Assembly: GCA_947382625.1 (NCBI GenBank)
Contig: CANDAG010000041.1
Coordinates: forward strand, 1 to 33,195
Length of the DNA: 33,195 nucleotides
Reading direction: 5' to 3'
Source of the DNA: an uncultured Lachnospiraceae bacterium
GTDB lineage: Bacteria; Bacillota; Clostridia; Lachnospirales; Lachnospiraceae
Part shown: piece after piece, positions 6,964-14,535 of the stretch
How positions within the stretch are numbered: the stretch's first letter is position 1
How the letters are laid out: each line of letters begins with the position of its first letter
Translations under genes and position numbers: made by a program
Notes under the pieces: model-generated
What the model was told of the DNA's origin: nothing
The model's input: the letters and a program-made list of their open reading frames with translations, nothing else
The model's database searches: none

Positions 6964-7017
6964 AAAAAACCTCATGAAACAGGTGTTAATACAATCTATT
7001 ACCTGTTTCATGAGGTT
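6964..7017 (-). terminator. ftsI terminator that buries the spoVD ribosome site
   Basis: A perfect 17-bp inverted repeat (7001-7017 with 6968-6984, 16-nt loop), read on the minus strand, ends in six T residues directly followed by the spoVD ATG. It begins about 20 nt after the ftsI stop, so it is a textbook intrinsic terminator for ftsI. TGAGG in its 3' arm is the only ribosome site for spoVD, so read-through RNA would also mask translation. The plus-strand side is T-rich too and may terminate the antisense transcript. Confidence 0.85.
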
Positions 7018-7036
7018 ATTCTTTTAATCGATAAGC

Positions 7037-9346
7037 TTATGGAGAAGGCGATGCAGATGCTTCCGGTGATGGTGATGCACCGGCTCCCGGATCCGTCTGT
7101 GATGTCTCCGGGCTAATACCGCCTTCATAGCTGCCGCCTAACACGGCACCGGTCTCTGGATCAACATAGGCGCCGGTCTCCGGATCCTTGGCATAACCTG
7201 TCTCCGGATCGATAGGAAAATCCTTCCAGGGCTCTTGTCTCGGTGCGTTTTCCGCCCCCTCGCCTTCTGTCCCTTCTCCGGAACCACCCTCCGGATTTTC
7301 ACCGGTTCCTGCTCCTTCTGTTCCCTCAGGATTCTCCCCTGCAGAACCCTCCACAGCTCCATCCGCGGAGTCCTCCCCGGTTCCCGCAGGCGGAGTCATG
7401 ATCTCAATGTGAAGTGCCTCTAATTCCTCTCTTTCCTTATCGGTAAGCTCCTCTGTCATAAAAATTCCCATATAGGGAAGAACCTCTGTCAATATATTTT
7501 TGACAATTTTTGTGGCAAACTTTGCATCCGCCTGCAGATCCCCCACAATATTGGGCCTGTCCACTACCACATAAATGGCCACCTGGGGATCGTCTACCGG
7601 TGCGTATCCCATAAAGGATACCACATACTCCTTGTTTCCTCTGGGCAATGTCTCCGCTGTTCCGGTCTTGCCGCCGATCATATAGCCTGCCGGTCTGGCG
7701 GTTTTTCCGGTTCCGTTTTCACCGGACACTACCAGATTACACATTTCGCGCACTTTGGCAGAGGTGGTTTCTGAAATTACCTGCTTTAGCAGCCTTGGTT
7801 CAATATTCTGAACAGTCGCGCCGGAAGGGCTTACGATCTTGCTGACCACATGGGGTTCATAATAATAGCCGCCGTTGATCAGGGAACAGAACCCTGCCAT
7901 CATCTCGATCATAGTAACGTTAAATCCCTGTCCGAAGCTGCCGGTGGCAAGCTCTGTAGGTCCCATGGGACCTGCAAGGCTCTCATCATTGTACACAAGG
8001 TCCGCGGTACGGGATTCCCCTGCCAGATCGATATTGGTCTTCAGTCCCATATTAAAAATATGCTGAAATTCCGTAAAGGTATCGATTCCTGTAGCCTGAG
8101 CGATATACATCATATTCACGTTGCAGGAGCTCTCAATTCCCTGCGCAACCGTTAAATAGCCGTCTCCCCATCTGTTATGGCATTTGATGTCATGGCCCCC
8201 GATATTCAGCGACCCATTGCAGGTGTAGCCTTCATTTCCCGTAATACTGCCGCTCTCTATCCCTGCCGCTACGGTAAAAGGCTTTGATACGGAGCCCGGT
8301 TCATAGGTATCGCTGATACAGAAATTTTTCCATAAGGCATTTAAGTTCTGGTAAAGAGCATCCGCGTCCTGCTCTAAGGCACGGATATTCTCTGCATTGA
8401 TATATTCCTGAGTCTTTTTTCCTTCGGCATCCAGCATCCGCATACCGATCAGGGCATCCGTATTCCGGGTATCATTCAGATCAAAAACCGGGTATGTGGC
8501 CATTGCCAGAACATTTCCGGTATTCACATCCATCATGATACAGCCTATATTATTGGCGCCGTTCCCTTCATGGAAATTATCTTTGTATTCTTCGTCATAT
8601 TTGGCAAGATATTTTTCTACGATCCTCTGGATATTTATATCTATCGTTGTGATGATATTATTGCCGTCCTCTGCCGGGATCGTGGTTCTCTCCAGATTGG
8701 AATCATCATTTAAATATCCATACTCCCTGCCGGCTGTACCGGAGAGCACATCGTTATAATATTCCTCCAGCCCGTAAGAGCCTACATTGTCACTGGTGGT
8801 AAAACCGACCACATCGCAGGCAAGGCTTCCGCCGGGATAAACTCTCTTATACTCATTCTCAAACCAGATTCCCTTTACGTTAGACCCTTCCTCATTCATC
8901 AGCTCCAAAAAACCGCTGATCTGTTCATATTCCAGCCGTCTTGCAAGAACCTTATAGCGGGATGAATCCTTATTTGCCTCCACATAGCTGCGCACCTCGC
9001 CGGTATCGATGCCGAACTGGCTTCTTAAGGCCTCCATGGTGGGCTCCATATATTCTTCCTTTTCCGTAAGAGCCACGGCATCCAGAATAACATTGTAAAC
9101 CTTTTCACTGGAAGCTAAAACGCTGCCGTTGGCATCTAAAATGGAACCCCTTTTGTAGGGGATCGTGGTGCTGTCATAACGCTGCTGGGAAAGCACCTGT
9201 TTTTTGTACTTCTCGCCCCGGTCCCTGGTAATGGCAAACAAACGATAAGATAGTCCTACAAAGGATACCAGGATCACCAGAAACATGACCAGGAGCTTTT
9301 TTTGCATTTTTATGGTAAATCTGTTATTTCTCTTTCTTTTTCTCAC
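7037..9346 (-). CDS. ftsI: Division-type penicillin-binding protein 2B/FtsI
   Basis: A 769-residue class B PBP that cross-links septal peptidoglycan in the divisome. A basic N-terminus and one transmembrane helix (about 17-39) precede the dimerisation domain (KRGSILDANGSVLAS). The transpeptidase domain carries SVSK (352-355), SCN (407-409) and KTGT (560-563). The body ends near 645. A long, probably extracellular low-complexity tail (about 653-769) follows, rich in Gly, Glu, Pro and Ser, with three DPETG units and a final ASPSPEASASPSP. The tail is unusual for FtsI. Start is GTG, with AGGTGA upstream, 12 nt after ftsL. Gene order ftsL-ftsI identifies it as the vegetative division enzyme. A strong terminator follows. 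Confidence 0.92.
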   Translation of the reverse strand: MRKRKRNNRFTIKMQKKLLVMFLVILVSFVGLSYRLFAITRDRGEKYKKQVLSQQRYDSTTIPYKRGSILDANGSVLASSEKVYNVILDAVALTEKEEYMEPTMEALRSQFGIDTGEVRSYVEANKDSSRYKVLARRLEYEQISGFLELMNEEGSNVKGIWFENEYKRVYPGGSLACDVVGFTTSDNVGSYGLEEYYNDVLSGTAGREYGYLNDDSNLERTTIPAEDGNNIITTIDINIQRIVEKYLAKYDEEYKDNFHEGNGANNIGCIMMDVNTGNVLAMATYPVFDLNDTRNTDALIGMRMLDAEGKKTQEYINAENIRALEQDADALYQNLNALWKNFCISDTYEPGSVSKPFTVAAGIESGSITGNEGYTCNGSLNIGGHDIKCHNRWGDGYLTVAQGIESSCNVNMMYIAQATGIDTFTEFQHIFNMGLKTNIDLAGESRTADLVYNDESLAGPMGPTELATGSFGQGFNVTMIEMMAGFCSLINGGYYYEPHVVSKIVSPSGATVQNIEPRLLKQVISETTSAKVREMCNLVVSGENGTGKTARPAGYMIGGKTGTAETLPRGNKEYVVSFMGYAPVDDPQVAIYVVVDRPNIVGDLQADAKFATKIVKNILTEVLPYMGIFMTEELTDKEREELEALHIEIMTPPAGTGEDSADGAVEGSAGENPEGTEGAGTGENPEGGSGEGTEGEGAENAPRQEPWKDFPIDPETGYAKDPETGAYVDPETGAVLGGSYEGGISPETSQTDPGAGASPSPEASASPSP

Positions 9347-9358
9347 AACTTCACCTGC

Positions 9359-9838
9359 TTAGTCCGGAATATTGCCGACCTGTCTCATGTAATCGCTCCC
9401 CTCTCCGTTAAACCGGATGATCTGTCCTTCCTCCGCATAACGCATCCCCAGCTCCTGCATGGCAACCCGCTTCACCTCTTCTAAATCCACATTGTTGGTG
9501 ATACGGCTGTAATTCTCGTCATTTTCCATTTTCAGCTCATTCAGGGTGCTTTCCAGCGAAGCGATATGCTTAATGCTGTTGGTGATATCCGACTGCAAAG
9601 TCAGATAAACGGTAAGGATCAGGCCTGCAGCTAACATGGCCACCGCCATAGACAGCACGGAACCGATATTCATATGTAAAGCACGTTCTCTGTTCTTCCG
9701 TGTTCTGCTGCTGAGCTTTTTCTGAGGCTGCTGCTCTTCATAAGCAGGAAGAGCCTGCAGCTTTCTGGCAGTACTTCCCTGCACATAAATGCTGTCTCTA
9801 TATGCAGTTCTTCTTCTGTCATTCCTGTTTACTGCCAT
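9359..9838 (-). CDS. ftsL: FtsL-type divisome protein
   Basis: A 159-residue bitopic membrane protein with a long basic cytoplasmic head (1-56, rich in Arg/Lys/Gln), one transmembrane helix (about 58-80) and a short extracellular coiled coil (about 83-112). It ends in a DLEEVKRVAMQELGM-type segment typical of FtsL/DivIC proteins. It would act with DivIB/DivIC to recruit and activate septal peptidoglycan synthesis. Sequence conservation in this family is low; the call rests on topology and on its place between rsmH and ftsI. AAGGAGA lies about 9 nt before ATG. Confidence 0.82.
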   Translation of the reverse strand: MAVNRNDRRRTAYRDSIYVQGSTARKLQALPAYEEQQPQKKLSSRTRKNRERALHMNIGSVLSMAVAMLAAGLILTVYLTLQSDITNSIKHIASLESTLNELKMENDENYSRITNNVDLEEVKRVAMQELGMRYAEEGQIIRFNGEGSDYMRQVGNIPD

Positions 9839-9905
9839 AATCTGCGTTCTCCTTTTCCAGGCAACATGTCTATCTTACATGTCATTCCAAATTTCGTCAA
9901 CTTAT

Positions 9906-10862
9906 TTATTCAGTAATAAGATTCTCATGTGTCTTTTCAAAAATCCGTAATTTTGCACTTTTGGCTCTCGGATTTGCTTTCAGCTCTTCCTCTCCCGGCA
10001 AGATGGGCTTTCCGGTGATCACTCTTCCCCTGCTTTTCTTCCCGCATACACAGACCGGGAACTCCGGCGGACAGGTGCATGGGTTTGCCGCCTGTTTGAA
10101 TGCAGTCTTTACGATCCGATCCTCCAGAGAATGAAATGTGATGATGCAAAGCCGTCCCCGGGGATTCAAAAGCCCGATCAGCTCTTCTAGAGATTCCTTC
10201 AATACCTCCAGCTCATGATTGCACTCGATCCTGATGGCCTGAAAGGTCCGTTTGGAGGGATGTCCTCCTTCCGCCCTCATCCTGGCCGGGATCGCCGCCT
10301 TAATGATCTCGTTTAGCTCTCCCGTAGTCTCTATGGGCTTAAGGCGTCTGGCCGCCGCAATATGCTTTGCGATATTCCTGGCGAATTTATCTTCTCCGTA
10401 CTCTCTGATGACCCGGAACAACTCTCTTTCCTCATAGGTATTGACAATCTCCCTGGCTGTGAGACGCTGGCGCTGATCCATGCGCATATCAAGGGGTACG
10501 TCAAACCGGTAGGAAAATCCTCTCTCCTCCGTATCCAGCTGATAGGAGGATACTCCCAAATCAAGGAGCATCCCGTCAATCCCTCTGATTCCTAAGGAGG
10601 ATAACACCTCTTTGGTATCTCGGTAATTACTTCTCACAATAGTTACCCTGTCCCCAAAGTCGGCAAGTCTTTGTCCTGCAGCCTGTATGGCGGCCTCATC
10701 CTGATCGATGCCGATCAGCCTTCCTCCTGCCAAAAGGCGGGCTGCAATCTCTCTTGAATGCCCTGCCCCTCCTAAGGTACCGTCTACATAAATGCCTTCC
10801 GGTTTTATCTCAAGTCCTTCAATTGTTTCCTTAAGCAATACGGATGTGTGTTCAAATGCCAT
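9906..10862 (-). CDS. rsmH: 16S rRNA (cytosine1402-N4)-methyltransferase RsmH
   Basis: A 318-residue SAM-dependent methyltransferase that modifies C1402 in the ribosomal P site. The SAM-binding motif [11 protein letters not shown] is near residues 26-36. Further family blocks are [35 protein letters not shown] and [13 protein letters not shown] Cys-containing segment ([17 protein letters not shown]) near the C-terminus is seen in many Gram-positive homologues. It follows mraZ by 9 nt in the usual dcw order. The 67-nt gap to ftsL contains two ACATGT palindromes (9864-9869 and 9877-9882) of unknown meaning. Confidence 0.96.
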   Translation of the reverse strand: MAFEHTSVLLKETIEGLEIKPEGIYVDGTLGGAGHSREIAARLLAGGRLIGIDQDEAAIQAAGQRLADFGDRVTIVRSNYRDTKEVLSSLGIRGIDGMLLDLGVSSYQLDTEERGFSYRFDVPLDMRMDQRQRLTAREIVNTYEERELFRVIREYGEDKFARNIAKHIAAARRLKPIETTGELNEIIKAAIPARMRAEGGHPSKRTFQAIRIECNHELEVLKESLEELIGLLNPRGRLCIITFHSLEDRIVKTAFKQAANPCTCPPEFPVCVCGKKSRGRVITGKPILPGEEELKANPRAKSAKLRIFEKTHENLITE

Positions 10863-10871
10863 TTCCGCTCC

Positions 10872-11303
10872 CTAAAAACCAATTCCAAGATTGATCATAT
10901 GCCTAGAAATCTCTTCCATATCCTGATAGGTAACCGTACCTTCCCATCTGTCCTTGCTCCAGATCTCCACTCTGCTTCCCACTCCCACAAGCACCACATC
11001 CTTTGTGATGTCTGCAAATTCCCGAAGGACTGCGGGTAATAAGATCCTTCCCTGCTTGTCCACCTCAACGCCGGCAGCTCCTGCAAGGAAAAAGCGTGTA
11101 AATTGCCTTGCCTCTTTATCGATCATGGGTAATCCCCGTAGCTTGTCAGCAAAAGCCTGCCATTCAGGATTGTCGAACACAAAAAGACATCCGTCCATTC
11201 CCTTCGTTACCACAAATTCATCACCTAATGCTTCGCGGAACTTAGAAGGAATGATCAGCCTGCCCTTAGCATCTATGGTATGGTTGTATTCTCCCATAAA
11301 CAT
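10872..11303 (-). CDS. mraZ: MraZ transcriptional regulator of the dcw cluster
   Basis: A 143-residue protein with two AbrB-like half-domains, each with the DxxxR-type signature: TIDAKGRLIIPSKFR near the N-terminus and EVDKQGRILLPAVLRE in the middle. MraZ oligomers bind tandem short repeats in their own promoter and repress or tune the division cluster. The matching repeat array lies just upstream at 11411-11458. Start ATG at 11301-11303 has AGGTGA upstream. It is the first gene of the mraZ-rsmH-ftsL-ftsI unit. Confidence 0.96.
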   Translation of the reverse strand: MFMGEYNHTIDAKGRLIIPSKFREALGDEFVVTKGMDGCLFVFDNPEWQAFADKLRGLPMIDKEARQFTRFFLAGAAGVEVDKQGRILLPAVLREFADITKDVVLVGVGSRVEIWSKDRWEGTVTYQDMEEISRHMINLGIGF

Positions 11304-11410
11304 ATGCGTTCACCTGCTTTGCCGCCAATCCATCAGACTCATCATACAGCTCTTTTAGAAGAGCTTTTGCTCCCAAAGTGGCCTGCCGCGGAAAATCAGG
11401 AAGATATGCG

Positions 11411-11458
11411 CCACTTTCTACCACTTTATTAACACTATCTACCACTTTCCACCACTTT
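11411..11458 (-). promoter_or_regulatory. MraZ-box array (AAAGTGG repeats)
   Basis: On the minus strand AAAGTGG occurs at 11452-11458, 11442-11448, 11421-11427 and 11411-11417, with a degenerate copy ATAGTGT at 11432-11438. Period is 10-11 bp, about one helical turn. AAAGTG-type repeats with 3-nt spacers are known MraZ boxes in Mollicutes. The array starts at the predicted transcription start and ends about 108 bp before mraZ, ideal for autoregulation. Confidence 0.85.
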
Positions 11459-11465
11459 AGATACA

Positions 11466-11494
11466 ATTTTAACCCAAATCCTCCACCAGTGCAA
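11466..11494 (-). promoter_or_regulatory. mraZ promoter
   Basis: On the minus strand TTGCAC (11489-11494), a 17-bp spacer and TAAAAT (11466-11471). The predicted start (about 11459) touches the first MraZ box. The 5' leader of about 155 nt also holds a 7-bp hairpin (11348-11365) with no T run. Confidence 0.7.
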
Positions 11495-11496
11495 GC

Positions 11497-11528
11497 AAAA
11501 AAAAGCCCTGCAGTCACCTGCAAGGCTT
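11497..11528 (-). terminator. Terminator of the murE-lgt operon
   Basis: On the minus strand a hairpin formed by 11518-11528 and 11503-11513 (AAGCCTTGCAG, loop GTGA, CTGCAGGGCTT; one mismatch) runs into eight T residues (11497-11504). It separates lgt from the mraZ promoter. Between it and lgt (11529-11620) there is only a 12-bp palindrome, ACAACATGTTGT (11556-11567). Confidence 0.82.
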
Positions 11529-11620
11529 TCAATCACCAAAATCACTCTACATTCCACAACATGTTGTCTTTCGTCGGGACCAGGTAGGCATATATTGTTG
11601 TTTTGCTGTAAAAAAATTAT

Positions 11621-12490
11621 TTATTGCTCTTCTGTCGTACACTTTTTCTTTCGCCACCGCACAACAAGATCGCAGGCTACAGCCCCCACAAACAGCAGTA
11701 CAGCCAGCACCTGGGATACCGGATAAGAGGTACCGGGAATAAAGAGCTGATCCGTACGGATCCCTTCGATCCAGGCTCTCCCCAGACCATAACCTCCTAA
11801 ATAGAGAAGAGCGATCTCTCCCTCGAATTTTTTGTGTTTCCAATAAAGGAGCATCAAAACAAGGATTCCCAGGTTCCACAGACTTTCATACAAAAATGTA
11901 GGATGCACCTGGATATAATTCACCCCTTCAGCCATATGAGCCATCAGAGATTCCGAAATATCCCGGCTGCGCACCGCCTCCACCGGAAGCCGCATGGCAA
12001 GAAGATTGTTGGTGTATTCCCCGAACACCTCCCGGTTGGTGAAGTTCCCCCACCTTCCAATGGCCTGTCCCAGGATCAGTCCTGTCACAGCCGTATCCGC
12101 CATCCGCAGAGCGTTTTGCTTTTTGACCGCCGCGTAAACAAATAAAGTAGTAAATCCGGCGATCACACCGCCGTAAATGGCAAGACCTCCCTCTCTGATA
12201 TTAAAAATCTTCAACAGGTTATCCTTATACATATCCCACTCAAAGATCACATAATAAATCCTTGCCCCTGCCACAGAAAGGAATACTGCATAAATTGAAA
12301 AATCCCAGTACAGATCCGGATTCTGACCGGTTACTTTGGCCTGCCTTGCCGCCATCAGGATCCCTGCGATCACACCGATGCCTATGATCACCCCATAAAG
12401 AGCGATCTGAAATCCAAAGACCGTAAAGCTTTTGGGTACATTTCTAAGGTAAATCCCAAGATTGGGAAACGCAATATCCATTATATCCAT
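11621..12490 (-). CDS. lgt: Prolipoprotein diacylglyceryl transferase
   Basis: A 289-residue integral membrane enzyme that transfers diacylglycerol from phosphatidylglycerol to the lipobox cysteine of prolipoproteins, the first step of lipoprotein maturation. Multiple transmembrane helices are visible. The Lgt signature GRWGNFTNREVFGE is at 145-158, preceded by GGLAIYGGVIAG, with HPTFLYESLWNLG and GLGRAWIEGIRTDQL later. Two in-frame ATGs (MDIMDI) are possible; GAGGAT precedes the first. It is the last gene of the long operon from murE. Its substrates would include the binding-protein lipoprotein at 2872. Confidence 0.95.
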   Translation of the reverse strand: MDIMDIAFPNLGIYLRNVPKSFTVFGFQIALYGVIIGIGVIAGILMAARQAKVTGQNPDLYWDFSIYAVFLSVAGARIYYVIFEWDMYKDNLLKIFNIREGGLAIYGGVIAGFTTLFVYAAVKKQNALRMADTAVTGLILGQAIGRWGNFTNREVFGEYTNNLLAMRLPVEAVRSRDISESLMAHMAEGVNYIQVHPTFLYESLWNLGILVLMLLYWKHKKFEGEIALLYLGGYGLGRAWIEGIRTDQLFIPGTSYPVSQVLAVLLFVGAVACDLVVRWRKKKCTTEEQ

Positions 12491-12541
12491 AAATTTCTAT
12501 CCTCGTATAGCCTTCTGCCTCTTCCTCCGCAAAAGAAGCCT

Positions 12542-13639
12542 TTACACATTAAAGCGGAAAAGGATCACATCCCCGTCCTTTACCACATAATCCTTTCCTT
12601 CCATACCTACCAGGCCTTTTTCTCTGGCCGCTGCAAGAGAGCCTTCCCGGAGCAGATCCTGATAGTTGACCACCTCCGCCTTGATAAAGCCCCGCTCAAA
12701 ATCGGTATGTATCTTTCCCGCCGCCTGAGGTGCCTTGGTTCCCAGTTTAATGGTCCATGCTCTGGTCTCGTCCTCTCCTGCCGTCAGGAAGCTGTGGAGT
12801 CCTAAAAGATGATAGCTGGCCTTGATCAGCTTTTCAAGCCCTGACTGAGACATCCCTAAATCCTCCAGGAACATGGCTCTCTCTTCCTCATCCAGCTCTG
12901 CGATCTCCTGCTCGATCTGAGCACAGATCACAAACACCTCGCTGCCGCTTTCTGCAGCAAACTCCCGTACCGCCTTTACTCCCCGATTCTCTGCCCCGTC
13001 ATCGGCAAGATCATCCTCTCCTACATTGGCTGCAAAGATCACCGGCTTGCTGGTCAGCAGATTAAAGGATGCAAGAAGCGCCACCTCGTCCTCATCCTCC
13101 GTCTGATAGCTTCTGGCAGGCTTTCCAGCCTCTAAATGCTCCTTCAACGCCTCTAAAAGAGCTGCCTCCCCGGCCAGGGTCTTGTCCATCCGGGCAGCCT
13201 TTCCCGTTTTGGCGATCCTGCGCTCTAACACCTCCAGATCTGAAAAGATCAGCTCCAGGTCTATGGTCTCAATATCTCTTAAGGGATCAATGCTTCCATC
13301 CACATGCACCACATTAGAGTCCTCAAAACAGCGTACCACATGCACCACTGCATCAACCTCCCTGATATGGCTTAAAAACTGGTTGCCCAGACCCTCTCCT
13401 TTGGAGGCTCCTTTTACCAGCCCGGCTATATCCACAAACTCGATCACTGCAGGGGTTACCTTTTTGGAGTGATACATATCTCCCAGAAGCTTTAACCTCT
13501 CGTCCGGCACCACTGCGATCCCCACATTGGGATCAATGGTACAAAAGGGGTAATTGGCGGATTCCGCTCCTGCCCTTGTGAGTGAATTAAATAAGGTGCT
13601 TTTTCCTACGTTGGGTAGACCTACGATTCCTAATTTCAT
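12542..13639 (-). CDS. ychF: Ribosome-binding ATPase YchF
   Basis: A 365-residue Obg-family P-loop protein that binds ATP and associates with ribosomes. Start MKLGIVGLPNVGKSTLF is chosen to match the family; the frame is open seven codons further, where an ATG overlaps the rsgA stop (TAATG). The P-loop GLPNVGKS is at 7-14, with Switch/G3 VEFVDIAGLVKGASKGEGLG downstream and a central coiled coil. The C-terminal TGS-like domain includes GKIHTDFERGFIKAEVVNY. Length matches the family. It lies 20 nt after rsgA in the operon. Confidence 0.95.
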   Translation of the reverse strand: MKLGIVGLPNVGKSTLFNSLTRAGAESANYPFCTIDPNVGIAVVPDERLKLLGDMYHSKKVTPAVIEFVDIAGLVKGASKGEGLGNQFLSHIREVDAVVHVVRCFEDSNVVHVDGSIDPLRDIETIDLELIFSDLEVLERRIAKTGKAARMDKTLAGEAALLEALKEHLEAGKPARSYQTEDEDEVALLASFNLLTSKPVIFAANVGEDDLADDGAENRGVKAVREFAAESGSEVFVICAQIEQEIAELDEEERAMFLEDLGMSQSGLEKLIKASYHLLGLHSFLTAGEDETRAWTIKLGTKAPQAAGKIHTDFERGFIKAEVVNYQDLLREGSLAAAREKGLVGMEGKDYVVKDGDVILFRFNV

Positions 13640-13659
13640 TTTCTCTTGCCTTTCTATCA

Positions 13660-14535
13660 TTAATATTTCTTTTTGTTCTTCAGCTCTTCATACAGCGTTA
13701 CATAATTATGATAGCGCACCTGGCTGATCTGTCCTGCCCTGAGCGCCTCCTTTATGCCGCACACCGGCTCGCTGATATGGGCACAGCCGCCAAAACGGCA
13801 GTTCTTTTCGTATTCTGCAAACTCCGGATAATAGCCCTGAAGCTCCTCCTTCTCTATATTCTCCAGATAAAGAGAAGTAAATCCGGGGGTATCCATGATA
13901 TAAGTGTCCTCCCACAGCGCAAACAGCTCCGCATGCCGGGTGGTGTTTTTTCCCCGCTTGATCTTGCGGCTGATCTCTCCCACCTCCATATTGGCCTGAG
14001 GATGGAGGGTGTTGATCAGGGTAGACTTTCCTACGCCGCTAGGGCCTGCCAGCACCGTGGTCTTTCCTGTAAGAGAGGCTTTGATCTCATCTAATCCCTC
14101 TCCCTTTCCTCCGCTCACAAACAAAACCTGGTAGCCGCAGCCGCCATAAGCCTCCTTCAGCATAATAAGCTCCCGGGCTGAGGCTATGTCCTTTTTGTTA
14201 AAGCAGATGACAACAGGAAGCTTTCTCTGCTCCATGGTGATCAGGAAACGATCCAGCAGGTTATAATTCGGATCCGGACGCAGGATCGCAAAGATCAGGA
14301 GCGCCTGATCAATATTAGCTGATGCAGGCCGGATCAGTACGTTTTTTCTGGGAAGGATACGGATGATATTTCCCTCTAAGGGTTCCCCGGCCGTAAGCTC
14401 TATTTCCACATCATCGCCTACTAAGGGCTTTATCTGATCCTTCCTGAAAATCCCCCGGGCCTTGCACTCTGCCACTCCCAAAGAGGTATGGACGTAATAA
14501 AAACCCGCAATTCCTTTAATGATCTTTCCCTGCAT
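13660..14535 (-). CDS. rsgA: Ribosome small-subunit GTPase RsgA
   Basis: A 291-residue circularly permuted GTPase that checks late 30S assembly. An N-terminal OB fold is followed by G4-like NKKD near residue 113, the P-loop GPSGVGKST (164-172), DTPGF (G3) and a C-terminal zinc motif (NCRFGGCAHISEPVCG). The stop overlaps the ychF region and the start overlaps the prkC stop by 1 nt (TAATG), so translation is coupled. The arrangement prpC-prkC-rsgA is widely conserved in Firmicutes; PrkC phosphorylates RsgA in some species. Confidence 0.96.
   Translation of the reverse strand: MQGKIIKGIAGFYYVHTSLGVAECKARGIFRKDQIKPLVGDDVEIELTAGEPLEGNIIRILPRKNVLIRPASANIDQALLIFAILRPDPNYNLLDRFLITMEQRKLPVVICFNKKDIASARELIMLKEAYGGCGYQVLFVSGGKGEGLDEIKASLTGKTTVLAGPSGVGKSTLINTLHPQANMEVGEISRKIKRGKNTTRHAELFALWEDTYIMDTPGFTSLYLENIEKEELQGYYPEFAEYEKNCRFGGCAHISEPVCGIKEALRAGQISQVRYHNYVTLYEELKNKKKY

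Noticed and set aside
6964-7011. Longer start of the spoVD 5' part at 7011
   Set aside because: It would translate the terminator hairpin, lacks a ribosome site, and the ATG at 6963 has TGAGG at proper spacing.
11266-11532. 88-codon minus-strand ORF upstream of mraZ
   Set aside because: It runs through the MraZ boxes, the promoter and a terminator, and overlaps mraZ in another frame; its Lys/Val/Val/Glu pattern comes from the repeats.
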